Positions 28,371-37,747 of a stretch of DNA of 64,000 bases are shown piece by piece (position 1 is the first letter of the stretch; the number at the start of each line of letters is the position of its first letter). The DNA comes from Mesostigma viride. Its lineage: Eukaryota > Streptophyta > Mesostigmatophyceae > Mesostigmatales > Mesostigmataceae. Location: positions 248,001 to 312,000 of the forward strand of contig RPFO01000702.1 in the NCBI GenBank assembly GCA_009746045.1, given 5' to 3'. The translations under genes and the position numbers were made by a program. Below the pieces are notes generated by a model. That model was given only the letters and a program-made list of their open reading frames with translations. It made no database searches and was not told where the DNA came from.

Positions 28371-30050
28371 TTACCTTCCTAAAGTTCCTTTGTCAGGACC
28401 TTTAGGAGAAACAGGCGATGATCTAGGCTTAGTAGTAGTTACAGTACTAATTGAATCACCAATATCCCGAGCTTGAGCAGCAACCTCAGGTATTATAGAT
28501 TTATTCATAATTCTTCCCCCCAACCCTACGGCGTGGCCGATTTTTTCTCTTAATTCTTTTGCCCTTTTAGCTTCTTGCCTTATTTTTTGTACTTTCTCTG
28601 ATAGTGGTTCTAGGTGAACTCTGGATTCTTTTAGCATTTCATCCAATAGTTTTTGTGATGTTTTAGCGGCTTCTTTAGCGAGATGCCTGTGAGCTTTTAC
28701 AGCTTTGAACGGAGATGAACTATTGATCTTGCTTGCACTTTCCTCTACGATCTTTAACTGTTCATCTAGAGCTTTTTTTTTGGTTTGAAAATCACTTACC
28801 ATTCCATATAACACAAGTACTGGATCTTTTGTAGTACCTTCTCTTGGTCGTTTTATTTTCAAAGCATCAACTATCGTTGTGCGTGTTTCTGTTATGTTAA
28901 AATCCTGCCCTCTTTGTTTAAGGGTTTTAATATCTCGTACATTACTCTGCAAAGATTTCCTTGTTCGAGTGAGTTTGTCTCCTAACTCACGGAACTCTTG
29001 ACTGCGCTCGAGTTCATCTATTTCTTTTTGTATTTGTTGTATTTCTGCTTTTATACTATTTACTTCTTTCTGCACTTTAGATTTTTCCAATTCAGACGCT
29101 TTAGCAAGTTTCTTCTCCGCTTCTTTTAAATCTTTGTCACGTAATTGATTCAGTTCTATTTTTTTAGGGGCAAGAATTCTTTTCTGTGCAGCTTCATCCC
29201 CTGCTATTTCTTCTCTTAATTTTTGTGCTGCTGTTTCCAGACTTACATATTCTGGAGTTTTAATTCTGCTACTGGAAATCGATTCTTGGTTAATGTCTGC
29301 ACCCCGCGAAATAAGGGTGTGAGCAATATGACTAAGCTGGGTTTGAGCTATTCTTTCTTTTTCAATAGCTTTTAGTTCAGAATTTGGATTCAGTAAAGCT
29401 CCGCTTAATGGTAATCCATAGTTGGCACTTTGCCTATTGGGATTTGCTCCTGCTTCATCAACCAGAGCTCTAACAGCAGTAGTATTTACCTTATAAATAG
29501 AATATGTAAGAGGTGTATGACCGTTTGTTTCTGAGTTCTCACTTACTATGCTTTTATTAATATCTATCTCTACACCCTTACGAATAGCAGCGCTCGCACC
29601 GAGATCTATAAGTTCACAACCCGACTCTATATGCGGCAAATATTTTTCTGGATTGCCACTTTTATTCAACATGGCATATTCAAATACCGTATATCCTCCT
29701 TCCGGACACCCAGGAGCTGTAATTCGACACTGATTTATATCGCGGGCTTCCACTTTTAAGATATCTGACAATATATGTTTAATACCTCCTTTATTAATAT
29801 CTATTAACTCTTTCATTAATTCCGGTTTCGCAAGCAATTCTTCCTTGCGCACATTTTTGAACAGTGCATTTAACACTTGCGGATTTGGAACTTCTAAGGC
29901 ATCTCTTAGTAAACGTGGAGTTATAGATGAAATATCAGGAACTAGATCGTTTATTGCTTTGATATTTTTAGCTGCAACTGCTTTTTCTAGTGAAATTTCT
30001 TCCGGAATTGTAGTTATAGTTTCTACACCTTTATCTGTTTTTTTTGACAT
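28371..30050 (-). CDS. Ankyrin-repeat and coiled-coil protein, candidate effector
   Basis: The 559-residue cytosolic-type protein has no signal peptide or membrane span. Residues about 20-255 contain degenerate ankyrin repeats, clearest at NGHTPLTYSIYKVNTTAV (about 176-193) and HTLISRGADIN (about 244-254). From about 270 to 385 and again about 405-510 it is a Glu/Lys/Gln-rich coiled coil. The tail (530-559) is Ser/Thr/Pro-rich and flexible, ending KGPDKGTLGR. Rickettsiales often secrete ankyrin proteins through the T4SS, so an effector role is plausible; no export signal can be proven. It converges with ileS, 19 nt away. Confidence 0.75.
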   Translation of the reverse strand: MSKKTDKGVETITTIPEEISLEKAVAAKNIKAINDLVPDISSITPRLLRDALEVPNPQVLNALFKNVRKEELLAKPELMKELIDINKGGIKHILSDILKVEARDINQCRITAPGCPEGGYTVFEYAMLNKSGNPEKYLPHIESGCELIDLGASAAIRKGVEIDINKSIVSENSETNGHTPLTYSIYKVNTTAVRALVDEAGANPNRQSANYGLPLSGALLNPNSELKAIEKERIAQTQLSHIAHTLISRGADINQESISSSRIKTPEYVSLETAAQKLREEIAGDEAAQKRILAPKKIELNQLRDKDLKEAEKKLAKASELEKSKVQKEVNSIKAEIQQIQKEIDELERSQEFRELGDKLTRTRKSLQSNVRDIKTLKQRGQDFNITETRTTIVDALKIKRPREGTTKDPVLVLYGMVSDFQTKKKALDEQLKIVEESASKINSSSPFKAVKAHRHLAKEAAKTSQKLLDEMLKESRVHLEPLSEKVQKIRQEAKRAKELREKIGHAVGLGGRIMNKSIIPEVAAQARDIGDSISTVTTTKPRSSPVSPKGPDKGTLGR

Positions 30051-30121
30051 AGTCTTTCCCCTCCTAGATCAAAAAATCTTTAAACAATAATTAATAAATT
30101 CTAATGTTATTAGATAAAATT

Positions 30122-30147
30122 TAATAAATCAAGTTATTGATTTATTA
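30122..30147 (-). terminator. AT-rich hairpin directly after the glycosyltransferase-like gene
   Basis: TAATAAATCAA (30122-30132) and TTGATTTATTA (30137-30147) form a perfect 11-bp stem with a GTTA loop. It begins right after the stop codon of the minus-strand gene. On that strand the following sequence has only a short T run (AAATTTTA), so termination is possible but not certain. Confidence 0.4.
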
Positions 30148-31086
30148 TTAGAATTTTTTACTCTCATTTAATTTCTTTTTAAGTAAAAATAATAAATCAT
30201 AGTTAAGCCATCTACGGCGATGATGTAAAAAATATTCTTTCACCTCTTCTTTTGGCCTTACAATAACTCCCTGAGGGTTTTGCAAATAAAGTAAAGTCAG
30301 TATAGCCTGATCATGACGATGCGAAGTATTATAATAATACTTCTCAATAAAACTATCACTATCTGTTACTGCTTCTTCGTTTTCACACCATTTTAGCCAT
30401 TTTCTAATAAATCCCCGCGCAGAGCTGGTATTTTTAATTAAGATAAAACTAGCCTGCAATTGGTAGGAATTTAAAATAAAATCGTTGCTCATACCCGTAG
30501 CGGTTAGCAAATCTCTTCTTACGTATCCCCTATTAGTATGCTCATTCTGGAAGACAAGTATATCTTTGCCGTCGATGAGATTATTAACTAATGAATCAAT
30601 TGGTTTAACAATAGCACTACCGCTATCGGCATATAAAAGAACGTCATTTTCTGGGATTTCCTCAAGCGTTTGAAGGATTATATAAGGTTTCCATAACCAG
30701 TATCCTGCTCCTTTTTTTTGCGAAAAAATATTTTCATGAGCCTTAACATAGGAGGATGATATATGTTTTTTGTTATAGGGTTTATAAAAATCAATACACT
30801 TATTCAGTGCACTAGATGTTAAAGCTCGCTGGTTTGCCAAATGAACTTCGCCTCCGTCAGCATAAGAAATAAGCCAGACGTTACCGGTCATATTTTGTTG
30901 ACACTCCACTGTTTTATCAGTCGATAAATCTATGTCCTTGGAAAAAGCTGCAATTTCCACTTCATTGATTATGCTTAATAATTGCTTCTGGATATTTGAA
31001 TAATATAAATATAGGCCGCAAGCAACTATAATAAACGCACCGGCCAAAAACAGGACCAGAAAGGCAAGAAAAAATTTACGCAACAT
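30148..31086 (-). CDS. Membrane-anchored glycosyltransferase-like protein
   Basis: The 312-residue protein has one N-terminal membrane anchor (about 7-29) and a soluble domain. Features suggest a GT-A glycosyltransferase: NVWLISYAD at the first strand, GAGYWLWKPYIILQTLEEI, a DxD-like DVLLYADSGSAIV (about 148-160), and HRHDQAILTLLYL near the end. This arrangement resembles sugar transferases anchored by an N-terminal helix. I cannot name the donor or acceptor. Envelope or surface polysaccharide modification is possible. The gene stands alone on the minus strand, downstream of a 220-nt spacer. Confidence 0.6.
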   Translation of the reverse strand: MLRKFFLAFLVLFLAGAFIIVACGLYLYYSNIQKQLLSIINEVEIAAFSKDIDLSTDKTVECQQNMTGNVWLISYADGGEVHLANQRALTSSALNKCIDFYKPYNKKHISSSYVKAHENIFSQKKGAGYWLWKPYIILQTLEEIPENDVLLYADSGSAIVKPIDSLVNNLIDGKDILVFQNEHTNRGYVRRDLLTATGMSNDFILNSYQLQASFILIKNTSSARGFIRKWLKWCENEEAVTDSDSFIEKYYYNTSHRHDQAILTLLYLQNPQGVIVRPKEEVKEYFLHHRRRWLNYDLLFLLKKKLNESKKF

Positions 31087-31306
31087 ATATACATATTTTG
31101 TATCAGATTTACCTGTGATGGTACATAAATAAGCTATAATTCTAAAGTTTTTTAAAATGTTTTAGTATTGAATTTTTTCAAGTTAGATTTTTTATGTTGA
31201 TTTGGTGATTTTGCAAGGTTAGCTACTTCGGCTTAAGCTAGGCTTGATACCAGTCTTTAAAGAAGATTAGATTTTCAGCTTTTTTGGTAGCTGAAGTCAG
31301 AATAAT

Positions 31307-32233
31307 TTAGCTTTTCTGCTCAAAGGTGTTTTGTCGGTTAATCCAGGCTATGCAAATTTCTTCTGTTACTGATTTTAATTTCTCTACTCGTTTGATCAAG
31401 TACACTAGCTGTTCTTCGGTGATTTTATAATTTTTATTATAACGGGCCTCAGTATAAGCTAATTTAAGCAGAATGAATCTTTCTTCCTGCTCTTCAGTAT
31501 CCCGCGGGAATATTTTAAGCAGTTCATCACTGTAATTACTAGCTAGGCTACCAAGCTTTTCAATATCATGCAGCCTTGGTTTATAACCGGTAAATACCAG
31601 CAGAATTGCAGAGTAAAAACTTTCAGTTGCTTGATGAAGCTGAAAAGCTGCTAGATTCAGATAGTTATCTTGCAACATGTAATTAGTTGCTTTTATAAAT
31701 CCAATAGCACGAGGAAACCACTGATCAAAATCGTCTTTAGCTATTTGCTTTCTTTCTTCCGAGTTTAAATCTTTAGGTTCAGCTAAAGTAAATTCACCAC
31801 TATCATAAAGCAGTATTCCCTCTTTTTTAATATCCGAGAAAAAATACTGACTCTTCTCCAGCTGCTGATTAAGATATTTTATCGGCTCAACCACAAAGGT
31901 TACCCAAGGCGCTCCGAATGTCTTCCCTCTTAAGCCTTTACGTTCCAGACGTTTAGTTAGATCAGACTCAAAAGATGCACCTTTGAGCCCCCGATATTTC
32001 GGGCTTTTAGTTACTACCAGAATATCTAGATCGCTTTCATAGCTATAGGTTATATGGCCTTCAACATACCAGTCCCGCACCCACGTCCCTTTAGCATAAG
32101 AACCAAAAAGGATAATCATGGCTACTTGATCTCTTGCTACCGCCAAAATTTCCTGAACAATAGCATCCAGCCTTTCCTTGATAATTAGCGAATTTTTAGG
32201 AAGAGTCGTTTTCATGGGGTTAAAAACTAGCAA
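31307..32233 (-). CDS. Nucleotidyltransferase-HEPN fusion protein
   Basis: The 308-residue protein joins a pol-beta type nucleotidyltransferase (about 20-125) to a HEPN domain (about 165-300). The transferase motif is FGSYAKGT, then a 16-residue insert, then SDLDILVV, giving the two metal-binding Asp (68 and 70). The HEPN part has LAAFQLHQATESFYSAILLV and KPRLHDIEKLG. An RxxxxH ribonuclease motif is not evident. Separate HEPN/MNT pairs act as toxin-antitoxin modules in which the transferase modifies the HEPN protein. In this single-chain family the biological role is unclear. An ATG at codon 7 is an alternative start. Confidence 0.82.
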   Translation of the reverse strand: MLVFNPMKTTLPKNSLIIKERLDAIVQEILAVARDQVAMIILFGSYAKGTWVRDWYVEGHITYSYESDLDILVVTKSPKYRGLKGASFESDLTKRLERKGLRGKTFGAPWVTFVVEPIKYLNQQLEKSQYFFSDIKKEGILLYDSGEFTLAEPKDLNSEERKQIAKDDFDQWFPRAIGFIKATNYMLQDNYLNLAAFQLHQATESFYSAILLVFTGYKPRLHDIEKLGSLASNYSDELLKIFPRDTEEQEERFILLKLAYTEARYNKNYKITEEQLVYLIKRVEKLKSVTEEICIAWINRQNTFEQKS

Positions 32234-32354
32234 ATTTTAGAGTAATTATAGTTGTTTAAAGAAAAACTGGCAATTGTTAAGGTAGATAAAATATCTACAA
32301 ATAATTAGAATTTGATGAATAAAGTAATTTTCTAGAATTAACAAATTATTATAT

Positions 32355-33266
32355 TCATTTAACAGAGTTTCCCTTTACCGACAATAATTCTAGTGTTTCT
32401 TTTAACTTCAAAAGTGCTCCATATTCAGCCGAATATTTTTCAGTAATTTGGTAACCATAGCAAAAAAAATTTGCAATAAATAAGATAAATACACCAATTA
32501 TACACGGAACAAAAGTATGAAATAAAAATAATATTTTAAGTAAGGGTTTTTCTGCCTCCAGATAACTTAAATAGGTAATTACTGGCAGGATTCCAACCTG
32601 AAAAGATGGAACATAATGCGATTTATCTATAAATTTCCATTTAGGATGTATACTAATTAAATTCTTTTTTATTAGTGTAATCAATAATCCCCAAGAGATA
32701 CAGATCAGTATTAAAAACATAATACCACCGAATAAACTTGCAAGTTTATCTTCATTCCACTCCGTGAATGGTATAACAGTTCTAATATAATCTACAGTGA
32801 GAACTTTTCCTACTAACTCAAATTGGGTATGAACAAAATCTATCAGAAATATCAAAGTCATACCATAACAAATTCCAAGAAAGCAGGAACGCAAGAAAAG
32901 CACAGACAAGCTCTTTAAAGCAAAATTTACATTTTTCCGAGACCACCACTTTATAAGTGCTATGCCTAATGGTAAAAAAATCAATATAAGAAAAGACAGC
33001 CAAGTAAAGAAATATATATATTTACTATATTTGAACCCTAGAATGTCAAAAAGCAAAGGAATAAACATATACAGCAAAATAGAAAGACTTGGATATTGTT
33101 TTACAAAAGTAAAATTTTTTATTGGCCCCCAAATTTTTTTTGAATATTCTTCAGTTCTCTTTTGAAGCTGATAAAGCGGATCTTGCTCAATACTTTTAAT
33201 ATTAATATATTCAAATAGGGCTTTTAAGGCTTCAGAAGAGAGAACAATATTATTATCTATCAACAT
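32355..33266 (-). CDS. Multi-span membrane protein, function unknown
   Basis: This 303-residue protein is not recognised. A cytosolic N terminus of about 60 residues (SSEALKALFEYINIKSIEQDP) is followed by about six hydrophobic segments (about 62-80, 86-105, 125-150, 175-200, 225-245, 255-280) and a short charged tail. The reading frame is open 19 codons further upstream, but ATG at 33266 has a good ribosome binding site (AAAGGAG, 6 nt away) and is chosen. The upstream neighbour, 113 nt away on the same strand, is a lipoprotein gene, so the two may form one envelope system. Confidence 0.6.
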   Translation of the reverse strand: MLIDNNIVLSSEALKALFEYINIKSIEQDPLYQLQKRTEEYSKKIWGPIKNFTFVKQYPSLSILLYMFIPLLFDILGFKYSKYIYFFTWLSFLILIFLPLGIALIKWWSRKNVNFALKSLSVLFLRSCFLGICYGMTLIFLIDFVHTQFELVGKVLTVDYIRTVIPFTEWNEDKLASLFGGIMFLILICISWGLLITLIKKNLISIHPKWKFIDKSHYVPSFQVGILPVITYLSYLEAEKPLLKILFLFHTFVPCIIGVFILFIANFFCYGYQITEKYSAEYGALLKLKETLELLSVKGNSVK

Positions 33267-33379
33267 AACTTCTCCTTTGTTTACTGTTTTATGGTTTTGT
33301 TCTCTCTTTCTTTTTTTTCTCATAAATCGTTTTTATTTTTCATATTTAGTGAAAGATTGAAGGAAATAAAATACATTGC

Positions 33380-34117
33380 TCAATCGTTTACAATAGTTTT
33401 TATTTTAGATTCTAATTCTTTAATTTTATTACTTACATTTATAATATTATCAACCACTTTCATTCCAGATATTTCTGCTGTTATTACTGCTTTTGAACCT
33501 TGCCTATACGGATATATTTTAATTTCCATTGTAGCAAGACAATCTGGTAACTGCAGCTGATATGTAGAACCGTAAGGTTTTAGCATACGGTCAAAATTTG
33601 CTTTTATTGAGTCAACAGGGTAGTTAGAAGTTACTTCAAACTTATGAATAACCCAAGCCGAAGTTAAATAAGAGGCTAGGTCGAACTTAGGTATCGGAAA
33701 CGGTAAAATAACGCCATCTTGATAAGTTTTTACTGTTTTAGGGGTGAATGTTATAACCTTATCATTACCTTTATTCAGTTTATTAATGTCAATATAATAG
33801 ATTAACCCAGAACCAGCTACTCCATTATCCGTTCTTCTCTCCAATTCCATATTAGTTTGATTAAAATCGAGTTTAATGATTTCTCTTTTCGTATCAGTTC
33901 CCCAAGTTTTATTGTTAAAAATCAATCCATCAACACCTCGGGGTTCTAAAATATTATTAGGAATTACGTAGCTGACTTTAATATTGTCTATATTTTTTAC
34001 ACTGCCCTTTTCTGGAACAAGCTGTATATCATAATCACCCGGTAACGTCATTTTGTTGGCACAAGACGATATAACAAAACATAATAAAATTGAAAAAATT
34101 TTAGATTTCATAAACAC
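33380..34117 (-). CDS. Predicted lipoprotein, function unknown
   Basis: The 245-residue protein has a lipoprotein signal (MFMKSKIFSILLCFVISSC) with Cys19 as the acylation site. The rest looks like beta-rich periplasmic structure: DYDIQLVPEKGSVKNIDNIKV, LIYYIDINKL, STYQLQLPDCLATMEIKIYPY, with a helical, Lys-rich end. I know no matching family. It is downstream of the 5S terminator and upstream of the multi-span protein. The second Met (codon 3) could be the true start. Confidence 0.65.
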   Translation of the reverse strand: MFMKSKIFSILLCFVISSCANKMTLPGDYDIQLVPEKGSVKNIDNIKVSYVIPNNILEPRGVDGLIFNNKTWGTDTKREIIKLDFNQTNMELERRTDNGVAGSGLIYYIDINKLNKGNDKVITFTPKTVKTYQDGVILPFPIPKFDLASYLTSAWVIHKFEVTSNYPVDSIKANFDRMLKPYGSTYQLQLPDCLATMEIKIYPYRQGSKAVITAEISGMKVVDNIINVSNKIKELESKIKTIVND

Positions 34118-34181
34118 CTATTAAAATTTTAAGCTGCATTACTATTAAAGAAACTTAATTATTAGTTGCATCTCAAGCCAT

Positions 34182-34205
34182 AAAAAAAGTTTGCATTGCA
34201 AGCTT
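34182..34205 (-). terminator. Intrinsic terminator of the 23S-5S unit
   Basis: Read on the minus strand, AAGCTTGC-AAT-GCAAACTT forms a stem with one mismatch, followed by a run of seven T (complement of 34182-34188). The stem uses the last bases of the 5S region, so termination is immediate. Confidence 0.6.
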
Positions 34206-34317
34206 GGCAGCGACCTACTCTCCCGTGCTTTAAAGCAAAGTACCATTGGCGCTGTGGGGTTTCACTTCCGAGTTCGGAATGGGATCGAGTGTTTCACCCA
34301 CGCTATAACCACCAAGC
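34202..34317 (-). rRNA. rrf: 5S ribosomal RNA
   Basis: On the minus strand the ~116-nt RNA starts GCTTGGTGGTTATAGCG and ends GGTCGCTGCCAAGC, so GCTTGG pairs with CCAAGC as the terminal helix. The conserved CGATCCCATTCCGAACTCGG segment and GAGAGTAGG near the end are typical of 5S. It follows 23S by about 222 nt. End positions are judged from the helix and are accurate to a few bases. Confidence 0.95.
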
Positions 34318-34539
34318 TAGCAATACAAACTTTTAACGTCGTATTACTTAAATATGTGTATGTCGATTATCATGACAACAAGCTTCTAAAAATAAAGTCA
34401 AAACAAGCATATAGAACTTATTTTAAGTTTTTGCCATGATAAAAGACATTTGTTAACAAAGAATAAAAACTTCTGTAATTACTTATACTGATTTGTCCAA
34501 AATTAACACTACATACAAAGTGTAAACTCAAAGTTTCAG

Positions 34540-34881
34540 CAAAATAAAACAATCGAGCTATTAGTACCAGTTAGCTTCACATGTTACCATGCTTCCACAC
34601 CTGGCCTATCAACGTGGTGGTCTTCCACGGCTCTGATAGGGAAGTCTAGTTTTAAGGTGGGTTTCCCGCTTAGATGCATTCAGCGGTTATCCCGTCCGTA
34701 CTTAGCTACCCAGCTATGCCGCTGGCGCGACAACTGGTCCACCAGAGGTACGTCCACCTCGGTCCTCTCGTACTAAAGGCAGATCCTCTCAAACTTCCTA
34801 CACCCACGGCAGATAGGGACCGAACTGTCTCACGACGTTCTAAACCCAGCTCACGTACCACTTTAAACGGCGAACAGCCGT

Positions 34882-34938
<57 letters not shown>

Positions 34939-34967
34939 GATTTCGTCGATATGGACTCTTGGAAATC

Positions 34968-35023
<56 letters not shown>

Positions 35024-35160
35024 GGGACCACCGGATCACTATGACCGACTTTCGTCTCTGCTCGACTTGTGGGTCTCGCAGTCAGGCTAGCTTATGCCAT
35101 TGCACTCTAACAGTTGATTTCTGACCAACCTGAGCTAACCATCGCGCGCCTCCGTTACTG

Positions 35161-35192
<32 letters not shown>

Positions 35193-35349
35193 ACCATGCA
35201 TTGTCCCAAATCCTGATTCAAGGATTCATGGTTAGATATCAAGAATTAAAAGGGTAGTATCTCACATTTCGACTCCACAAAGGCTGGCGCCTTCGCTTCA
35301 TAGTCTACTACCTATTCTGCACATTTAATCCCTAATACCAGTGCAAAGC

Positions 35350-35381
<32 letters not shown>

Positions 35382-35461
35382 ACCGCGGGAACTCGGCATC
35401 TTAACCGAGAATTCAATTTCGCTGAGTCGATACTGGAGACAGCGGGGAAGTCGTTACGCCA

Positions 35462-35532
<71 letters not shown>

Positions 35533-36223
35533 CACTGGGACTTCAATTCAGAGCTTGCACCCCTCCTTTTAATCTTCCAGCACTGGGCAGGCGTCAGACC
35601 CTATACATCGTCTATTGACTTAGCAGAGCCCTGTGTTTTTAATAAACAGTCGCTACCCCCTGGTTTGTGCCACCTACAACTGGTTGCCCAATTATAGGTC
35701 ATCTTTCTCCCGAAGTTACAGATGCAATTTGCCTAGTTCCTTCAGCATCGTTCTCTCAAGCGCCTTGGTATACTCTACCTGTCCACCTGTGTCGGTTTAG
35801 GGTACGGTCTTAATTGAAGAGTTATTTCCTGGAAGCTCGCAACTAGCATACACAATCCAATAAGCATATACAATTTTTGAACTTCGTCACTTCTTCTTGG
35901 TTCAGGAATATTAACCTGATTCCCATCGACTACGCCTTTCAGCCTCGCCTTAGGGGCCGACTAACCCTGCGCAGATTAGCTTTACGCAGGAAACCTTGGA
36001 CTTTCGGCGAGAATGTCTCTCACATTCTTTATCGCTACTTATGTCAGCATTCTCACTTCCGATACCTCCAGCAGCCCTTACAGGATGCCTTCACAGGCTT
36101 ACGGAACGCTCCGCTACCACTCATATGTTTACATACGAGTCCGCATCTTCGGTACATGACTTTAGCCCCGTTACATTGTCGGCGCAGGAAAACTTAATTA
36201 GACTAGTGAGCTATTACGCTTTC

Positions 36224-36255
<32 letters not shown>

Positions 36256-36823
36256 TAGTTGTTTTGGTTTTCCCACATCCTTTAACACTTAGTCATGATT
36301 TTGGGACCTTAGATGGCGGTCTGGGCTCTTTCCCTCTCGACCACGGACCTTAGCACCCATGGTCTGTCTGCTATACTGTACTCACTGGCATTCGGAGTTT
36401 GGTTAAGTTTGGTAAGTCTGTTGGACCCCCTAGCTTATCCAGTGCTCTACCTCCAGTGGTAATCATATAACGCTCTACCTAAATAGATTTCGCGGAGAAC
36501 CAGCTATCTCCGAGTTTGATTGGCCTTTCACCCCTAACCACAGCTCATCCCCTAATTTTTCAACATTAGTGGGTTCGATCCTTCAGTAGATGTTACTCCA
36601 CCTTCAATCTGGCCATGGCTAGATCACCCGGTTTCGGGTCTAATTCGTCGAACTATATCGCCCTATTAAGACTTGCTTTCGCTACGCCTACACCTAACGG
36701 CTTAAGCTCGCTCGACAAACTAAGTCGCTGACCCATTATACAAAAGGTACGCCGTCACGGAATAAATTCCGCTCCGACTGCTTGTAAGCATTCGGTTTCA
36801 GTGTCTATTTCACTCCCCTCATC

Positions 36824-36869
<46 letters not shown>

Positions 36870-37296
36870 GCTAGAGAGTACTTAGGCTTGGAGGGTGGTC
36901 CCCCCATGTTCAAACAGGATTTCACGTGTCCCGCCTTACTCTAGGACTTAAAAAAGCGTTACCTATACAGGGCTATCACCTATTGTTGCCAGTCTTTCCA
37001 TACTGTTCTAGTTTACTTTTAAAAGCCACTTGCCTGGTCCGCGTTCGCTCGTCACTACTAACGGAGTCTCTGTTGATGTCCTTTCCTTCAGCTAATGAGA
37101 TATTTCAGTTCACTGAGTTTGCCTCATATGGCTATGTATTCACCATATGATACCTGATAAATCAGGTGGGTTTTCCCATTCGGAAATCTCCGGATCAAAG
37201 CCTATTCACAGCTCCCCGGAGCTTATCGCAGTGTATTACGTCCTTCATCGCCTTCTAGCGCCAAGGCATCCACCAAATGCTCTTATATTATTTACT
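34540..37296 (-). rRNA. rrl: 23S ribosomal RNA
   Basis: This is a complete 23S gene of about 2757 nt on the minus strand. On the plus strand the conserved 5' region reads GGCATCCACC (37265-37274). The peptidyl-transferase and sarcin-ricin region is recognisable near the low-coordinate end (GTACGAGAGGACC complement at about 34762), and ATTAGTACC near 34560 marks the 3' end. Ends were set by comparison with the E. coli 5' and 3' sequences and may be off by several bases. No 16S gene or tRNA precedes it, in keeping with the split rRNA operons of Rickettsiales. ORFs inside it are artefacts. Confidence 0.97.
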
Positions 37297-37456
37297 TTAT
37301 TAAAACTTGAGATTACAACGATGTATGCAGAGTTAAATCTGCACAAACAGTATCCACTCACGATATTTTAGTATTTTATCGCGGTGTAGTAATTAGTTTT
37401 TATTCTTTATTAACTTTTCAAACAGCTGCAAACTTGCTTAAGCTTGCGTGAGGATT

Positions 37457-37485
37457 TTTATATAACTAATTCAAATAGCTGTCAA
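37457..37485 (-). promoter_or_regulatory. Strong promoter for the 23S-5S unit
   Basis: On the minus strand a perfect TTGACA (complement of 37480-37485) and TATAAA (complement of 37457-37462) are 17 nt apart. This is the best sigma70 match seen in the window. It lies about 160 nt before the mature 23S 5' end. The rest of 37297-37747 holds the rRNA leader and the upstream region of the divergent 545-aa gene; no other gene is seen there. Confidence 0.75.
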
Positions 37486-37747
37486 CCGATATTTTTAAAA
37501 AATCGAGATTTTTATTCAATAAACTAGAAAATCTCTCAGTTTAACGAATACAAAACTTCATAAAATTCTCAACCACTTGCTCTTTAACATAAAAGCAAAA
37601 TCCCTGCTACAATTTACGTAGTTTATTTACAACTAGGAAAGATTATATTAACAAAAAATAAAATTATACCCTTTATTGTTAATATTTTTCTCCTTAAAGT
37701 TGAATATGTAGTCAACACAATATAGCTAAAATAGGAGGTTTGCGATT

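Noticed and set aside
34674-37371. Several ORFs on both strands within 34.6-37.4 kb
   Set aside because: They lie inside the 23S rRNA gene or its leader and have no protein-like features.
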